A stretch of DNA of 64,000 bases, taken from positions 5,816,501-5,880,500 of the forward strand of contig NZ_AQFT02000001.1 in the NCBI RefSeq assembly GCF_000364225.2, read 5' to 3'. The position numbers and the translations under genes were made by a program. Below the pieces are notes generated by a model. It was given only the letters and a program-made list of their open reading frames with translations. It searched no databases and was not told the origin of the DNA. The stretch is from Eubacterium plexicaudatum ASF492 (lineage in GTDB: Bacteria; Bacillota; Clostridia; Lachnospirales; Lachnospiraceae). Below are positions 54,038 to 62,829 of the stretch, piece after piece (position 1 is the stretch's first letter; every line of letters begins with the position of its first letter).

Positions 54038-55750
54038 ATGCCAGTTAATATGGAAGACTATATCCGGCTGCTGGAAACAATGGTGGAACAGCAGAAAATA
54101 CATATACAGTCCCAGGACGCACGCATCCTGGAGCAGGAGCAGGACATAGCACAACTGCGCGCCCTTGTGGATGAACTGCGCCTTTTAAAGTCCGGCCTGG
54201 AGGAAACGCTTGAAGAATTTAAGCGCCAGCTGTTCGGCACAAAAAGCGAGAAGACAAAAACTCCGCCAGCCAGTGCCGGGGATGAACCGGAAAACCCGCC
54301 TGCAAAAACAACGGTGAAGGAACACACCCGGACGAAAAAGAAGAGAGCCACGAGGGATGAGCGTTATGCGGACATCCCTGTCCGCGATGTCATAATCCCT
54401 GTCCCGGGTAAAGACCGACTCTGCCCGTACTGCAATGCGGAAATGATCCTGCTTGGATATAAACAAGTCCGCACAGAGCTGCGTATAACCCCGGCAAAAG
54501 TGGAGCGTGTCCGCTATATGCAGGAAGAACTGATCTGCCCGGAATGCCGTAAAGACGGCGACGGCACAATCGTGCAGGCGCAGACGCCTGTACCGCTTAT
54601 GGCGCACAGCCCGGCGTCGCCGTCTGTTGTTGCGTACGTCATGTTTGAAAAAAGTTTTGTAAGCGTCCCATACTACCGCCAGGAGGCCTGCATGGCCCAG
54701 CTTGGATTGGAGCTGCCGCGTGAAACCATGGCAAACTGGTATATAAAATGTGCCATGGAATATTTCCAGCCGGTATATGACCAAATGCACCGGCTCCTCC
54801 TGCAAAGGGATATTATCCATGCGGATGAAACAACCTGCCAGGTGCTGCACGAAAAGGGGAAAGCCGCGGAATCTATATCATACATGTGGATGTATTTAAG
54901 CGGGAGCGACGGCCTGGCGCCGATCGTACTCTATGAATACCAGGCGGGGCGCAGCGGCGTTTTCCCAAAAGCTTTCCTGGAGGGTTTTTCCGGCATCGTG
55001 CAGTGCGATGGGTACAGCGGCTATAACCAGGTGGAGGATGTGGTCCTTGCCGTATGCTCTGCGCACTGCCGCAGAAAATTTTACGAAGCCCTCCCGGCAG
55101 AACGGCGGAAAAAGCTGAAGCTGCTGGACATAAATTCAGAAACGGATGTAAAAGACATCCCGCTTCCGGATCCGGAACAGATGGAAAACATGATCCCGGC
55201 TGAGATCGGCCTCGTGTTTTTCAACAAGCTCTTTTTCATTGAAAAAGGGCTGAAAGGCATGGGCCCAGAAAAGCGCCAGGAAAAACGGCTGGAAAAGGAG
55301 GCACCTGTCTGGGAAAAGTTCTGGTCATGGATTGAAGCCCTAAAACCGCTTGGCGGCAGCAAGCTGGAAAAAGCCGTCAATTATTCAATAAACCACAGAG
55401 AGACACTACAGAGCTATATGCTGGACGGCAGATGCGAACTTTCTAATAATAGAGCCGAACGCTGCGCAAAATCGTATGCTATTGGCAGGAAGAACTCGCT
55501 GTTCCACACATCTGCGGCTGGGGCAGAAGCAAGTGCGCTTGTTTACAGTATAATAGAAACCGCAAAAGCCAATAAGCTGAATGTATTCCAATACCTTTAT
55601 GTCCTGCTGCTGTACATGCCTGAGCATAAAGATGATCCTAATGCAGTTAAAACGCTTCTTCCGTGGAGTGATTTTATCAAAGAGCGCTGCACAGGACTGA
55701 TCGATGTTGAAACGATAACACCTGAAAACAAGCCTCAATTGCCAATATAG
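54038..55750 (+). CDS. tnpC: IS66 transposase TnpC (IS66-F)
   Basis: Full-length type I transposase, close to IS66-C with small changes (EQDIAQL for EQAIAQL, KKRATRD for KKKATRD). All DDE and zinc residues are intact. Confidence 0.94.
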   Translation: MPVNMEDYIRLLETMVEQQKIHIQSQDARILEQEQDIAQLRALVDELRLLKSGLEETLEEFKRQLFGTKSEKTKTPPASAGDEPENPPAKTTVKEHTRTKKKRATRDERYADIPVRDVIIPVPGKDRLCPYCNAEMILLGYKQVRTELRITPAKVERVRYMQEELICPECRKDGDGTIVQAQTPVPLMAHSPASPSVVAYVMFEKSFVSVPYYRQEACMAQLGLELPRETMANWYIKCAMEYFQPVYDQMHRLLLQRDIIHADETTCQVLHEKGKAAESISYMWMYLSGSDGLAPIVLYEYQAGRSGVFPKAFLEGFSGIVQCDGYSGYNQVEDVVLAVCSAHCRRKFYEALPAERRKKLKLLDINSETDVKDIPLPDPEQMENMIPAEIGLVFFNKLFFIEKGLKGMGPEKRQEKRLEKEAPVWEKFWSWIEALKPLGGSKLEKAVNYSINHRETLQSYMLDGRCELSNNRAERCAKSYAIGRKNSLFHTSAAGAEASALVYSIIETAKANKLNVFQYLYVLLLYMPEHKDDPNAVKTLLPWSDFIKERCTGLIDVETITPENKPQLPI

Positions 55751-55845
55751 ACTATTTTACACCTAAACGGAACATATGTGGAACGGTAGGTTATTCATCG
55801 CTTACAAAACTTTAGGGGTGATTCTAATATTTTTGTACTTCATTT

Positions 55846-55880
55846 ATGCCTTTCGTTCCATTTCGTATGCCTTTCGTTCC
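55846..55880 (+). promoter_or_regulatory. LytTR-type operator: two 14-bp direct repeats, 21-bp period
   Basis: ATGCCTTTCGTTCC occurs exactly at 55846-55859 and 55867-55880. Direct repeats one or two helical turns apart upstream of their own gene are the usual binding sites of LytTR regulators (AgrA, ComE, PlnC). The response-regulator gene begins 75 bases downstream, so autoregulation is likely. IS66-F ends only 40 bases upstream. Confidence 0.7.
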
Positions 55881-55954
55881 CTGCATCCCAAAATAACAAA
55901 AAATCTGCCGATAAAATAGATAGCGGAACATAATAGAATCCGAGGTGATGAATT

Positions 55955-56671
55955 TTGAATATAGCAGTGGTGGATGATGAAGAAATCATCAGGCAGCAGA
56001 TACACGGCTTTATAAAGAAGCAGAAGCCGGAATCCGAGATCAGTGATTTTTCCACCGGGGAGGGGCTGCTTGCGGCAAAAGCTGATTTTGACATTATCTT
56101 TCTTGACATACAGATGGAAGGCATGGGTGGCATAGAGGCGGCGAGGACTCTCCGGCAGTCCAATGACGACAGGGTTATTATCTTCATTACAGGCATTAAG
56201 GAGCATGTGTTTGAAGCCTTTGACGTGTCCGCATTCCATTACCTGTTAAAGCCGATTGCGGAGCAGAAGTTCATGGAGGTGCTTGACAGGGCGATAGAAG
56301 AAGCCGGGAAAAGGAAGGGGCAGAAGGAGAGTCGGATATTCATAAAGACAAAGAATCAGGGGTATACGCTTAAGCTGAACAGTATCCTGTATATCGAAAA
56401 CAGGGGAAAGAAGGTGGAGATCCATACCACAGATATGGAAGATATCATAGAAACGTATGCCGGTATGGAGGAACTGGAAGTACAGCTTGGTGATGGTTTT
56501 TACCGCTGCCACAGGGGGTATCTGGTCAACATGGCGCACATAGTGAAATATGGCATTGACAGTATTTTCCTTTCCAACGGGGAGAAGGTCTATCTGACAA
56601 GGAAGAAGCACAATGAGTTTGTAAAGGCGTATATGTGGTATTTGCAGAATGGAGGGATGTCCTGTGTATGA
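55955..56671 (+). CDS. LytTR-family response regulator (AgrA/ComE-like)
   Basis: TTG start at 55955 after GAGGTGATG; 238 residues. The receiver domain has the acidic pair VVDDEE, the phospho-acceptor Asp near residue 51 in IIFLDIQMEGMGG, and LLKPI with the conserved Lys. The LytTR DNA-binding domain covers about residues 130-230 (SILYIENRGKKVEIHTTD, FYRCHRGYLVNMAHIVKY, LTRKKHNEFVKAY). Overlaps the kinase gene by eight bases. Predicted to activate the cluster downstream. Confidence 0.93.
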   Translation: MNIAVVDDEEIIRQQIHGFIKKQKPESEISDFSTGEGLLAAKADFDIIFLDIQMEGMGGIEAARTLRQSNDDRVIIFITGIKEHVFEAFDVSAFHYLLKPIAEQKFMEVLDRAIEEAGKRKGQKESRIFIKTKNQGYTLKLNSILYIENRGKKVEIHTTDMEDIIETYAGMEELEVQLGDGFYRCHRGYLVNMAHIVKYGIDSIFLSNGEKVYLTRKKHNEFVKAYMWYLQNGGMSCV

Positions 56672-58136
56672 AGTGGTGAGCGGCCTGCTGGAAGTGTTTT
56701 CTGCCATGTTCCAGGGATACTGCCTGCAGTATTTCTTTGGGAGTTTTCTGGAAAGCAGGATACGGAACCGGCGGACAGGCGGGCTGGCAGCCGCAGTGCT
56801 GTATGGTGTTCTGCGGTTAGGGATGGGATTTATCTTACCAAAGGGCTACACGAGTTTTTGGGTTTTCATAAGGCTGGCAGTGATCCTGTGCATCGTATCG
56901 GTGGCTGTATTTGTTTTTTATAGGGCAATAGGGAAGATAACCTTATTTCTTGGAGTCACGTTTATTGCTGTGAGTGAAATGAGTTTTTTCCTTGCACATA
57001 TGTTTTTTGAATTAGGAAATCATCTGTTCCGGCTATGGGACTGGTGTTGGAAAAAAGGATATATCTCGGTACTGGAATGCTATGATTTTGTTGTAAGCAT
57101 TACCCTCATAGGAAACCAGATTTTAATCCATGTCATTGGAGCCGCATTGCTGTATTTTACCATAAGGAAGATTGTGTGGGATTATCGGGAAAAGGACTAT
57201 GCCATTCACAGGACGGAATTGCTGTTCATCCTCACGCCGGGGCTGACAGGCCTAATGGTATGCACTTTACTGCGTATTACGATTGACACAGCAGAGAACG
57301 GTGTGCCGGAGATGCTGTATGACAGATATCCATCGCTGATGGTCATAATGCCCGTTATCCTGCTGCTGTTGCTGTTCTCCGTTATGTTTGGGATAAAACT
57401 CTTTCAGGACATGATCTGTTGGAACAGGGAAAAAAGCAGCCGCATTATTCTGGAGAAACAGGTCAGCAGCCTGCAGGAGCATATGGGGGAGATGGAGCGC
57501 GTCTATTCCGGGATACGGGGGATGCGGCATGACATGAAGAATACGATCTCCGTCATTATGCAGCTTGCGGCGGGGAAGGAGGAAGGGATGCAGGCATATC
57601 TGGAGGAACTGAGCCGGACGATGGACAGACTGGAATTCCGTTTTAAGACAGGGAATACGGTTGTGGATACCCTGCTGAATATGAAATACCATGAGATTAC
57701 AAAAGCGGTGCCGGATCTGCGGATGGACGTGGAAGGGCTGCAGTTCCCTGAAATGCTGTTCATCCAAAGCTATGATATTGGTATTATCCTGGGGAATGCA
57801 CTGGATAACGCAATGGAGGCGTGCCGGAAACTGAAAGCGAAGGAATCGGGTGCGGAAGCCTTTATCCGCATCAGTTCATTCCAAAAGAGGGAGCTGTTTT
57901 TCCTGAAAGTGGAGAACAGCTTTGACGGGAGGGTGGTGAAAAAACCGCAGAATGAGTTCCCCGTGACGGACAAGGCGGACAGGGAGAATCATGGGATAGG
58001 GCTTATTAACATCAAAAGCACAGCGGAGAAGTACCAGGGAACAATGGATTTTAAGGTAAATGGCAGGGTGTTCATCCTGTCGGTGATGATGAAAAATGAA
58101 AGGAGAGAGGAAGATGGATTTCGGAGTGACAGGTAA
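56664..58136 (+). CDS. GHKL sensor histidine kinase (AgrC-like)
   Basis: GTG start at 56664 chosen for GGAGGG just upstream; 490 residues. The N-terminal 240 residues hold about six membrane helices, the sensor of AgrC-like kinases. Then a linker coiled coil and the kinase: H-box RGMRHDMKNTISV (His near residue 288), N-box LGNALDNAMEACRK near 375, G-box HGIGLINIKSTAEKY near 440. This is the peptide-sensing kinase type, yet no AgrD-like peptide or AgrB protease gene is seen nearby. It overlaps the next gene. Confidence 0.92.
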   Translation: MYEVVSGLLEVFSAMFQGYCLQYFFGSFLESRIRNRRTGGLAAAVLYGVLRLGMGFILPKGYTSFWVFIRLAVILCIVSVAVFVFYRAIGKITLFLGVTFIAVSEMSFFLAHMFFELGNHLFRLWDWCWKKGYISVLECYDFVVSITLIGNQILIHVIGAALLYFTIRKIVWDYREKDYAIHRTELLFILTPGLTGLMVCTLLRITIDTAENGVPEMLYDRYPSLMVIMPVILLLLLFSVMFGIKLFQDMICWNREKSSRIILEKQVSSLQEHMGEMERVYSGIRGMRHDMKNTISVIMQLAAGKEEGMQAYLEELSRTMDRLEFRFKTGNTVVDTLLNMKYHEITKAVPDLRMDVEGLQFPEMLFIQSYDIGIILGNALDNAMEACRKLKAKESGAEAFIRISSFQKRELFFLKVENSFDGRVVKKPQNEFPVTDKADRENHGIGLINIKSTAEKYQGTMDFKVNGRVFILSVMMKNERREEDGFRSDR

Positions 58137-58899
58137 ATTGGGAGGGTACTATCTGGCGGGGCAGTACCGGAAGAATGCAGCGGCTGGTAAGAGTGGAGGC
58201 GTGAGTTTTGCGGAGCTTGCGGCGGCAAAGGCGGCGGGGCAGTCGGATGTATCGGGAATGAGTTTTAAGGATATGTGGCAGGCGAGGTATCCCGGAGCGT
58301 ACTACCATGTAATGGACGGTTCGGCAATATCGCAGGGAGCATGGGACAGGAACGATTTCCCTCTTGAAAAATTCTTTCGGGATGATACTGATACATCTGC
58401 GGTAAACTGGAAGCCGACAGGAGCCGAGCCGGAAGCAACCAGTCCGCAGGTACAGTCGCGGTGGAATTCTACATTAGGGCAGAAGTCAATCATCGTACCT
58501 CCGGAATTAGAGGAAAAGATGAAGAACGATCCGGAACTGGCAAAGAAGGTAATGGCTAATGTTGAAAATTTTATCACCTCATATTCGGCAACTTCCGTCA
58601 GGCCGGGCAGGATATGTTCATGGCTGATTTCGCTTGATGAAAATGGGGATATTGAAAAGTATCGTGTGACAGGGGGCGGCGGCAACATATCCGGGCCTAC
58701 GGAAGAAGAACAGCGCCAGTTCGAGGCGGAGCAGGCTGCAAAGAAAAAAAGGCGTGAGGAATATGCCCGTCTGAACGAGGAAAGCGCCCTGAAACGCAGG
58801 CTGATGGAGCAGGAAGCAGACGAGAGATATTATAAGGACAGCATGACCAAAAAGGCAGTTTCGATTGCAGCATATGAGGCGGCGGGCATTTTGAAGTAA
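58114..58899 (+). CDS. Unknown protein with GxxGGYYxAG start and lysine-rich tail (DUF6033-like)
   Basis: 261 residues from ATG 58114 (MDFGVTGKLGGYYLAGQY), GGAGAGAGG upstream, starting inside the kinase gene, so translationally coupled. There is a central SLDENGDIEKYRVTGG domain preceded by PPELEEKMKNDPELAKKVMA. The C-terminus is charged helix (EEEQRQFEAEQAAKKKRREE). No signal peptide or membrane segment. It resembles gut-Clostridia proteins filed as DUF6033 (from memory). Homologous to the next gene (NDPE-x-AK and DENG/DDNG motifs). Confidence 0.65.
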   Translation: MDFGVTGKLGGYYLAGQYRKNAAAGKSGGVSFAELAAAKAAGQSDVSGMSFKDMWQARYPGAYYHVMDGSAISQGAWDRNDFPLEKFFRDDTDTSAVNWKPTGAEPEATSPQVQSRWNSTLGQKSIIVPPELEEKMKNDPELAKKVMANVENFITSYSATSVRPGRICSWLISLDENGDIEKYRVTGGGGNISGPTEEEQRQFEAEQAAKKKRREEYARLNEESALKRRLMEQEADERYYKDSMTKKAVSIAAYEAAGILK

Positions 58900-58906
58900 G
58901 GAAGAT

Positions 58907-58960
58907 CATGCCCGGACTTACCGCAAGGGGCATGGGTGGCTCCGAATGACAGAGGGGCCG
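58907..58960 (+). ncRNA. Leader motif, copy 1: two conserved hairpins before the MEISNN gene
   Basis: Hairpin 1: CATGCCC (58907-58913) pairs with GGGCATG (58928-58934) around the 14-base loop GGACTTACCGCAAG. Hairpin 2: GGCTC (58938-58942) with GGGCC (58955-58959), loop CGAATGACAGAG. The same loops recur at 61711-61764 with a different but still pairing first stem. It ends 33 bases before the start codon. Could be a structured 5' leader or a protein-binding site. Confidence 0.5.
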
Positions 58961-58992
58961 TAGGTAAGATTTTTTGAAGGAGGATGAGAATT

Positions 58993-59702
58993 ATGTCAAT
59001 GGAGATCAGTAACAATTATAGCAATTATGCGAAAAGCGGCACAAGTACCGCAAAGGAAGGCAATGTAACAACAAGCACGGTGGAATTGAAAACATCAACC
59101 GGGGGAACAAAGACGGAGCAGATCAAGACGGGGTACAGCAATGTCAATGACTATTCCAAATATCTGCAGGGCAAGTACAGCTATATGAATACGGGTACAA
59201 CTTCCATGCAGGGTGTTCCGACAACGGTATCCGTATCGGGCGCTTTCCTGAAGAAATGTATGAACGACCCGGAAAAAGCAAAGTATCTGGAAGAAAATCT
59301 GGCGGCAATTCCCGATAGCGTTAAGTCACTCTGTAACTCTGTGAAGATGGCTCCGGGGAGCCCGGTAGTGACATATGCTACATATAAGATTGATGATAAT
59401 GGTAATATCTCCATGATGAGCGGCAGCACAAATGACCCAGATGGAAAGATAGCCAAAGAGAATGCTGAAAGAAAAGCAAAAGAGAAGAAAGCCGCCGAGG
59501 AAAAGGCTGCCGAGAGGCGCAAGGAGAAAAAGGCGGAGGAAGAAAAGGCAGCGGAACGGCGGGCGGAGAGAAAAGAACGGCTGGAGGGCACGTTCACGGT
59601 ATCTGCCACCGGAACAGATATAAAAGCGTTACACAGAATATTATAGCGGCGGCATCTGGCACATCATCATCTACGGGGAGCAGTTTTGATATAAAGGCAT
59701 AA
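58993..59702 (+). pseudogene. Unknown lysine-rich protein (MEISNN start; DUF6033-like), frameshifted near the end
   Basis: ATG 58993 follows GAAGGAGG. MSMEISNNYSNYAKSGTSTA, a Ser/Thr-rich first third, VSVSGAFLKKCMNDPEKAKY and IDDNGNISMMSG (both shared with the previous gene), then a long Lys/Glu/Ala helix. The written frame stops at 59646. One more base near 59627 (GCGTT to GCGGTT) continues VTQNIIAAASGTSSS to FDIKA-stop at 59702, directly before the next start (TAAATG). Function unknown; no signal peptide, so cytoplasmic or exported by a non-Sec route. Confidence 0.65.
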
Positions 59703-59873
59703 ATGTTGGAGAAAAAGCGGGCAAAGAAGAAAGAGGAAGAAGCCCTGAAAGAAAAGAGGCTGGAAAAGGCAGAAACTCTGGAAAAGCTGCTGGAGAAGAT
59801 CAGGACGAAAGCAGATGCGCCCGTGAAACTGCAGGAAGAAGGCAAAGGCGCACAGTTGGATTTGACCATATAA
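59703..59873 (+). CDS. Small lysine/glutamate-rich coiled-coil protein
   Basis: 56 residues, MLEKKRAKKKEEEALKEKRL, ending GAQLDLTI-stop. It is continuous helix by pattern. The start overlaps the repaired stop of the previous gene (TAAATG). Its tail resembles the ends of the larger proteins around it. It may be a separate subunit or, if another indel exists, the true C-terminus of the previous protein. Confidence 0.5.
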   Translation: MLEKKRAKKKEEEALKEKRLEKAETLEKLLEKIRTKADAPVKLQEEGKGAQLDLTI

Positions 59874-59887
59874 CGAGGGAGGTATTT

Positions 59888-60436
59888 ATGATGCGCATGG
59901 GAAATAACAGTCAGGGAATCTGGCAGCTCTTTTCAAGGATGAACGGGAATAACGCTTTTGGCAGAAGTTCCGGTGCAGGCGGCAGGAATACGCTTGAAGA
60001 CCAGCTTACCGGACATAGAAAAATTCCTACGGCGTAGAGGGAATGTGCGTTACCAACAATCCCAATGCAAGGAAATCATCAAGGTATCTGATGAGATGAA
60101 GCAGCGTGTTTTCAACAGCGTAAAAGATGCATTTTACAAATACAATGGAATGTCCGGCGATAATGAGGCGGAGTGGGAAGAAATGGCCCAAGCAAAAATA
60201 ATTATTATAAAACATTAAAGAAGGAAGACCGGGTAGCCGCATCATGGACATTACAGCAGTTAGAAATAAGCATTGGGAGAAAGGTGGCCAGTGCCGTGAA
60301 AGAAAAAGTACCCGGATGGACGCATGGTCAGCCAATCCCGTCAGATGTACTTGATGAGATTTTTGCAGACGAGAGCATCACATCGATGGTATCCGGGAAA
60401 TCCGGCACGGCGAAAGGGCTGGATATACAGATATAA
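59888..60436 (+). pseudogene. Unknown protein of the LytTR cluster, three one-base frameshifts
   Basis: ATG 59888 after GAGGGAGG. Pieces in three frames join into one protein if one A is added in each of the runs at 60019-60023, 60073-60075 and 60194-60198. The order is MMRMGNNSQGIWQLFSRMNG, then YGVEGMCVTNNPNARK, IIKVSDEMKQRVFNSVKDAF, KNNYYKTLKKEDRVAASWTL, and a C-terminus ending GTAKGLDIQI. About 183 residues, mostly helical with no membrane segment. I do not recognise it. Confidence 0.65.
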
Positions 60437-60451
60437 TCTTTACACCCTATT

Positions 60452-60483
60452 CCGCAGAGGCGCATAAAACTCTGCCTCTGCGG
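60452..60483 (+). terminator. Perfect 9-bp hairpin after the cluster gene, overlapping a degenerate leader motif
   Basis: CCGCAGAGG and CCTCTGCGG pair around a 14-base loop, without a T tract. Directly after it GCAAGGGGCATGGGCGGATC resembles leader copy 1 (GCAAGGGGCATGGGTGGCTC), a third, partly decayed copy. The rest of the gap to 60725 holds only a short frame (about 60570-60648) ending EELMSDQGL, perhaps a gene remnant. Confidence 0.45.
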
Positions 60484-60725
60484 ACTGCAAGGGGCATGGG
60501 CGGATCTGAACGGGAGAAGGAGCTGCCGGATTAAAAATGGTTTGCTGTTATCTTATTTTAGCTTTAATCTGCAGGACTTGAAATTGAACTTTAGTGAGCT
60601 ATTGGACATGAGAGAAATGGAAGAATTGATGAGTGATCAAGGTTTATAAGCGGCAGGCTTCTTGCAAATGGGGCTTTGATGGTCAGAGGTAACACGATAT
60701 TAATAATGAATGACGAGGCAGTAAT

Positions 60726-61520
60726 ATGAACGAAGAAAGAGCAGCGACAGAGCAGTATACAACTACAAATATTATACAGACATTTTATAATAGCATGGCT
60801 TCACAGTATGACAAACTTTTTTTTGACTGGAAGATGACCACAAATGAACAGGCCAAACTTTTGGATAAGATTTTTCAGAATAATGGATATGATCCACAGT
60901 CGAGAATCCTTGACTGTGCCTGCGGGATAGGAACACAGGCAGTTGGGCTTGCTTCATTGGGGTACTGTGTGACTGCATCTGATATAAGTAGCGGAGCGCT
61001 TGTAGAGGCGAGGAAACGTGCGGCAAAAAACCATGTAGAAATTTGTTTCCGGCAGGCAAACTTCTGTGCTTTATCTGAAACTTTCTCGGAACAGTTTGAC
61101 ATTGTTATTGCGATGGATAATGCCCTACCGCATATGCTTTCAAGCGTAGCATTGGAGAGTGCGGTTAAAAGTATTACAGATCAAATTGTTCACGGAGGAA
61201 TGTTTTGTGCCAGCATAAGGGATTATGATAGCCTGTTGGAAGAAAAGCCAGTGTATTCTGCCCCTTATATTCATAATACGGAAAAAGGGAGAAGGGTATC
61301 ATTTCAGATATGGGAGTGGTTTGACGATAATTATAAGTTTACCCAATATATTATTGAAGATGAGGACGAGACGCAAATCAGCAAGTTTGAATGTGAATAT
61401 AGAGCTACTCGAAGAAAAGAACTGACTGATTTGCTCTTAGCTAATGGCTGTAAAGAAGTAGTTTGGAAAATGCCGGAGCAAACAGGATTTTATCAACCTA
61501 TTTTGATTGCTAAGAAATAG
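60726..61520 (+). CDS. Class I SAM-dependent methyltransferase
   Basis: 264 residues, MNEERAATEQYTTTNIIQTF. SAM motif I is ILDCACGIGTQAVGLASLG, then acidic VTASDISSGALVEAR, motif IV FDIVIAMDNALPHM and C-terminal YRATRRKELTDLL. It resembles small-molecule methyltransferases; the acceptor is unknown. It is more AT-rich than its neighbours and has no leader motif, so it is probably a passenger placed within the LytTR cluster. Confidence 0.85.
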   Translation: MNEERAATEQYTTTNIIQTFYNSMASQYDKLFFDWKMTTNEQAKLLDKIFQNNGYDPQSRILDCACGIGTQAVGLASLGYCVTASDISSGALVEARKRAAKNHVEICFRQANFCALSETFSEQFDIVIAMDNALPHMLSSVALESAVKSITDQIVHGGMFCASIRDYDSLLEEKPVYSAPYIHNTEKGRRVSFQIWEWFDDNYKFTQYIIEDEDETQISKFECEYRATRRKELTDLLLANGCKEVVWKMPEQTGFYQPILIAKK

Positions 61521-61710
61521 TGTGTTAGTTAGATAAATATATGATTTCGGGGATAGAGAATTTTGAAGCATATCCCCGATAACCCACAGAGGACGGACAG
61601 GGCAGGCTTCCCCGGTGTTCCGGCAGATTGGGGAATTGAGGGAGCAGCGAGAGGAGGTAAAGGTCAGTATGGAATTTGACAAGGGGAGTTAGGATATAGG
61701 AAACAATGAA

Positions 61711-61764
61711 CTGCTCGGACTTACATCAAGAGAGCAGAGATGGCTCTGAATGACAGAGGGGCCG
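61711..61764 (+). ncRNA. Leader motif, copy 2: two conserved hairpins before the second MEISNN gene
   Basis: CTGCTC (61711-61716) pairs with GAGCAG (61732-61737) around the loop GGACTTACATCAAG; GGCTC (61742-61746) pairs with GGGCC (61759-61763) around TGAATGACAGAG. Stem 1 differs from copy 1 at several paired positions while the loop is almost unchanged. The ATG is at 61781 and AAAGGAG overlaps the end of the motif. Between 61521 and 61710 I see only a short frame ending SMEFDKGS with no start I trust. Confidence 0.5.
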
Positions 61765-61780
61765 CAGAAAGGAGAAAAGA

Positions 61781-62722
61781 ATGGAGATTTCAAATAATCA
61801 ATCATGGTATATCAATCCCAATACCAGACAGCTTACATCAAATGTGAAAAATACTGTAATAAAGGATAGAGTAGCCTTCAATGGTTCAATGCAAAACTTG
61901 TTAAATCCCGTAGAGGATTTGGTGCAGGTTTTGAAAACACCTATCAAGCTGGCAGAAAGGTCATCCCTGAACCGGCAGGGAAACTCTGTTGATATTGCAT
62001 CCGGCAGCCGCATTGCGGTAAATGACGGTTATATACTGACGGTGAAGCCGCAGGGCGTGGAGGTTTCTGGCGGGGATAATCCATATGACACGCAGGCATA
62101 TTTGAAAGCGCAGAAGATGGCTGATTCGCTGGCTACGCTGCTACGAAACGCTTGTGGGAATATGCATACGGTAGCATACTCTCAGGAGGAATATGCCAGA
62201 TGGAATGAGGGCGTTTCCGATGTGATGGGGTATCTTGGCATAGACGCATCAAAGGATTTTACAGTCAACGGAATGAAGTACAGCAGGAATGAGAATGGCC
62301 AGTTTGAATCAAAGGCGAACAGCGAGGCAAAAGCCGCTTATGAAATGCTGACGGCAAATAACAGGACATACACCTATGCGGATGAAAGGACAAGAAACCA
62401 GATCGCATACATAAGCAATTATTATCTGGAAAATGCCACAGAAAGTCTGAAAGCGGCATGGCAGAAAACGCTTGAAGAAACGGGAGTGAACCCCTTCCCG
62501 CAGGGATTTTCAAGCACGTTGTCACAGCTTGCTATGGAACAGGACTTTGCGACAGGCGGGAATGATGATATTTTCGGCAGCGACCTGGAAAGCAGCATTG
62601 CGGCTGTAAAGAAGATCATAGAACGGCTGGAGAACCCATTAGGGGCAGTGACAGAGAAGAATGCAGAATTTATGGAGGATGAAAAGACCTTCTATACGGC
62701 ATTATTAAATAACTTGGCTTAA
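61781..62722 (+). CDS. Unknown 313-residue protein, MEISNN start
   Basis: It starts MEISNNQSWYINPNTRQLTS; the first six residues repeat the N-terminus of the protein at 58993 using different codons, so the peptide is conserved. A central region with SRIAVNDGYILTVKPQGVEV (beta), then helical YLKAQKMADSLATLLRNACG and a C-terminus with SSIAAVKKIIERLENP. No signal peptide or membrane segment. It follows the leader motif and AAAGGAG. I do not recognise the family with certainty. Confidence 0.65.
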   Translation: MEISNNQSWYINPNTRQLTSNVKNTVIKDRVAFNGSMQNLLNPVEDLVQVLKTPIKLAERSSLNRQGNSVDIASGSRIAVNDGYILTVKPQGVEVSGGDNPYDTQAYLKAQKMADSLATLLRNACGNMHTVAYSQEEYARWNEGVSDVMGYLGIDASKDFTVNGMKYSRNENGQFESKANSEAKAAYEMLTANNRTYTYADERTRNQIAYISNYYLENATESLKAAWQKTLEETGVNPFPQGFSSTLSQLAMEQDFATGGNDDIFGSDLESSIAAVKKIIERLENPLGAVTEKNAEFMEDEKTFYTALLNNLA

Positions 62723-62829
62723 TTCATTCTGGTATAGAAGCACCACACGAAGAAAACCAATAATGCACAAACGATAAGAGGGAATCAAGCGGACGATAGG
62801 TACACCTTGCTTGCTTCCCTTGTTACATA

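Larger units (their letters stand above)
52832..55805 (+). mobile_element. IS66-F (type I), complete ends, 8-bp target duplication
   Basis: 2974 bp, flanked by AAAACTTT on both sides (52824-52831, 55806-55813). One base shorter than A and C because of a missing A in tnpA. It sits between the permease terminator and the LytTR operator region, so it may have separated a regulator from its upstream DNA. Confidence 0.95.

Noticed and set aside
58907..58966. Resemblance of the leader (GGCCGTAGGTAAG) to a cyclic di-GMP-I riboswitch
   Set aside because: Only a short word matches; the conserved GCAAAGCC core and the tetraloop-receptor parts are absent and copy 2 lacks the word.
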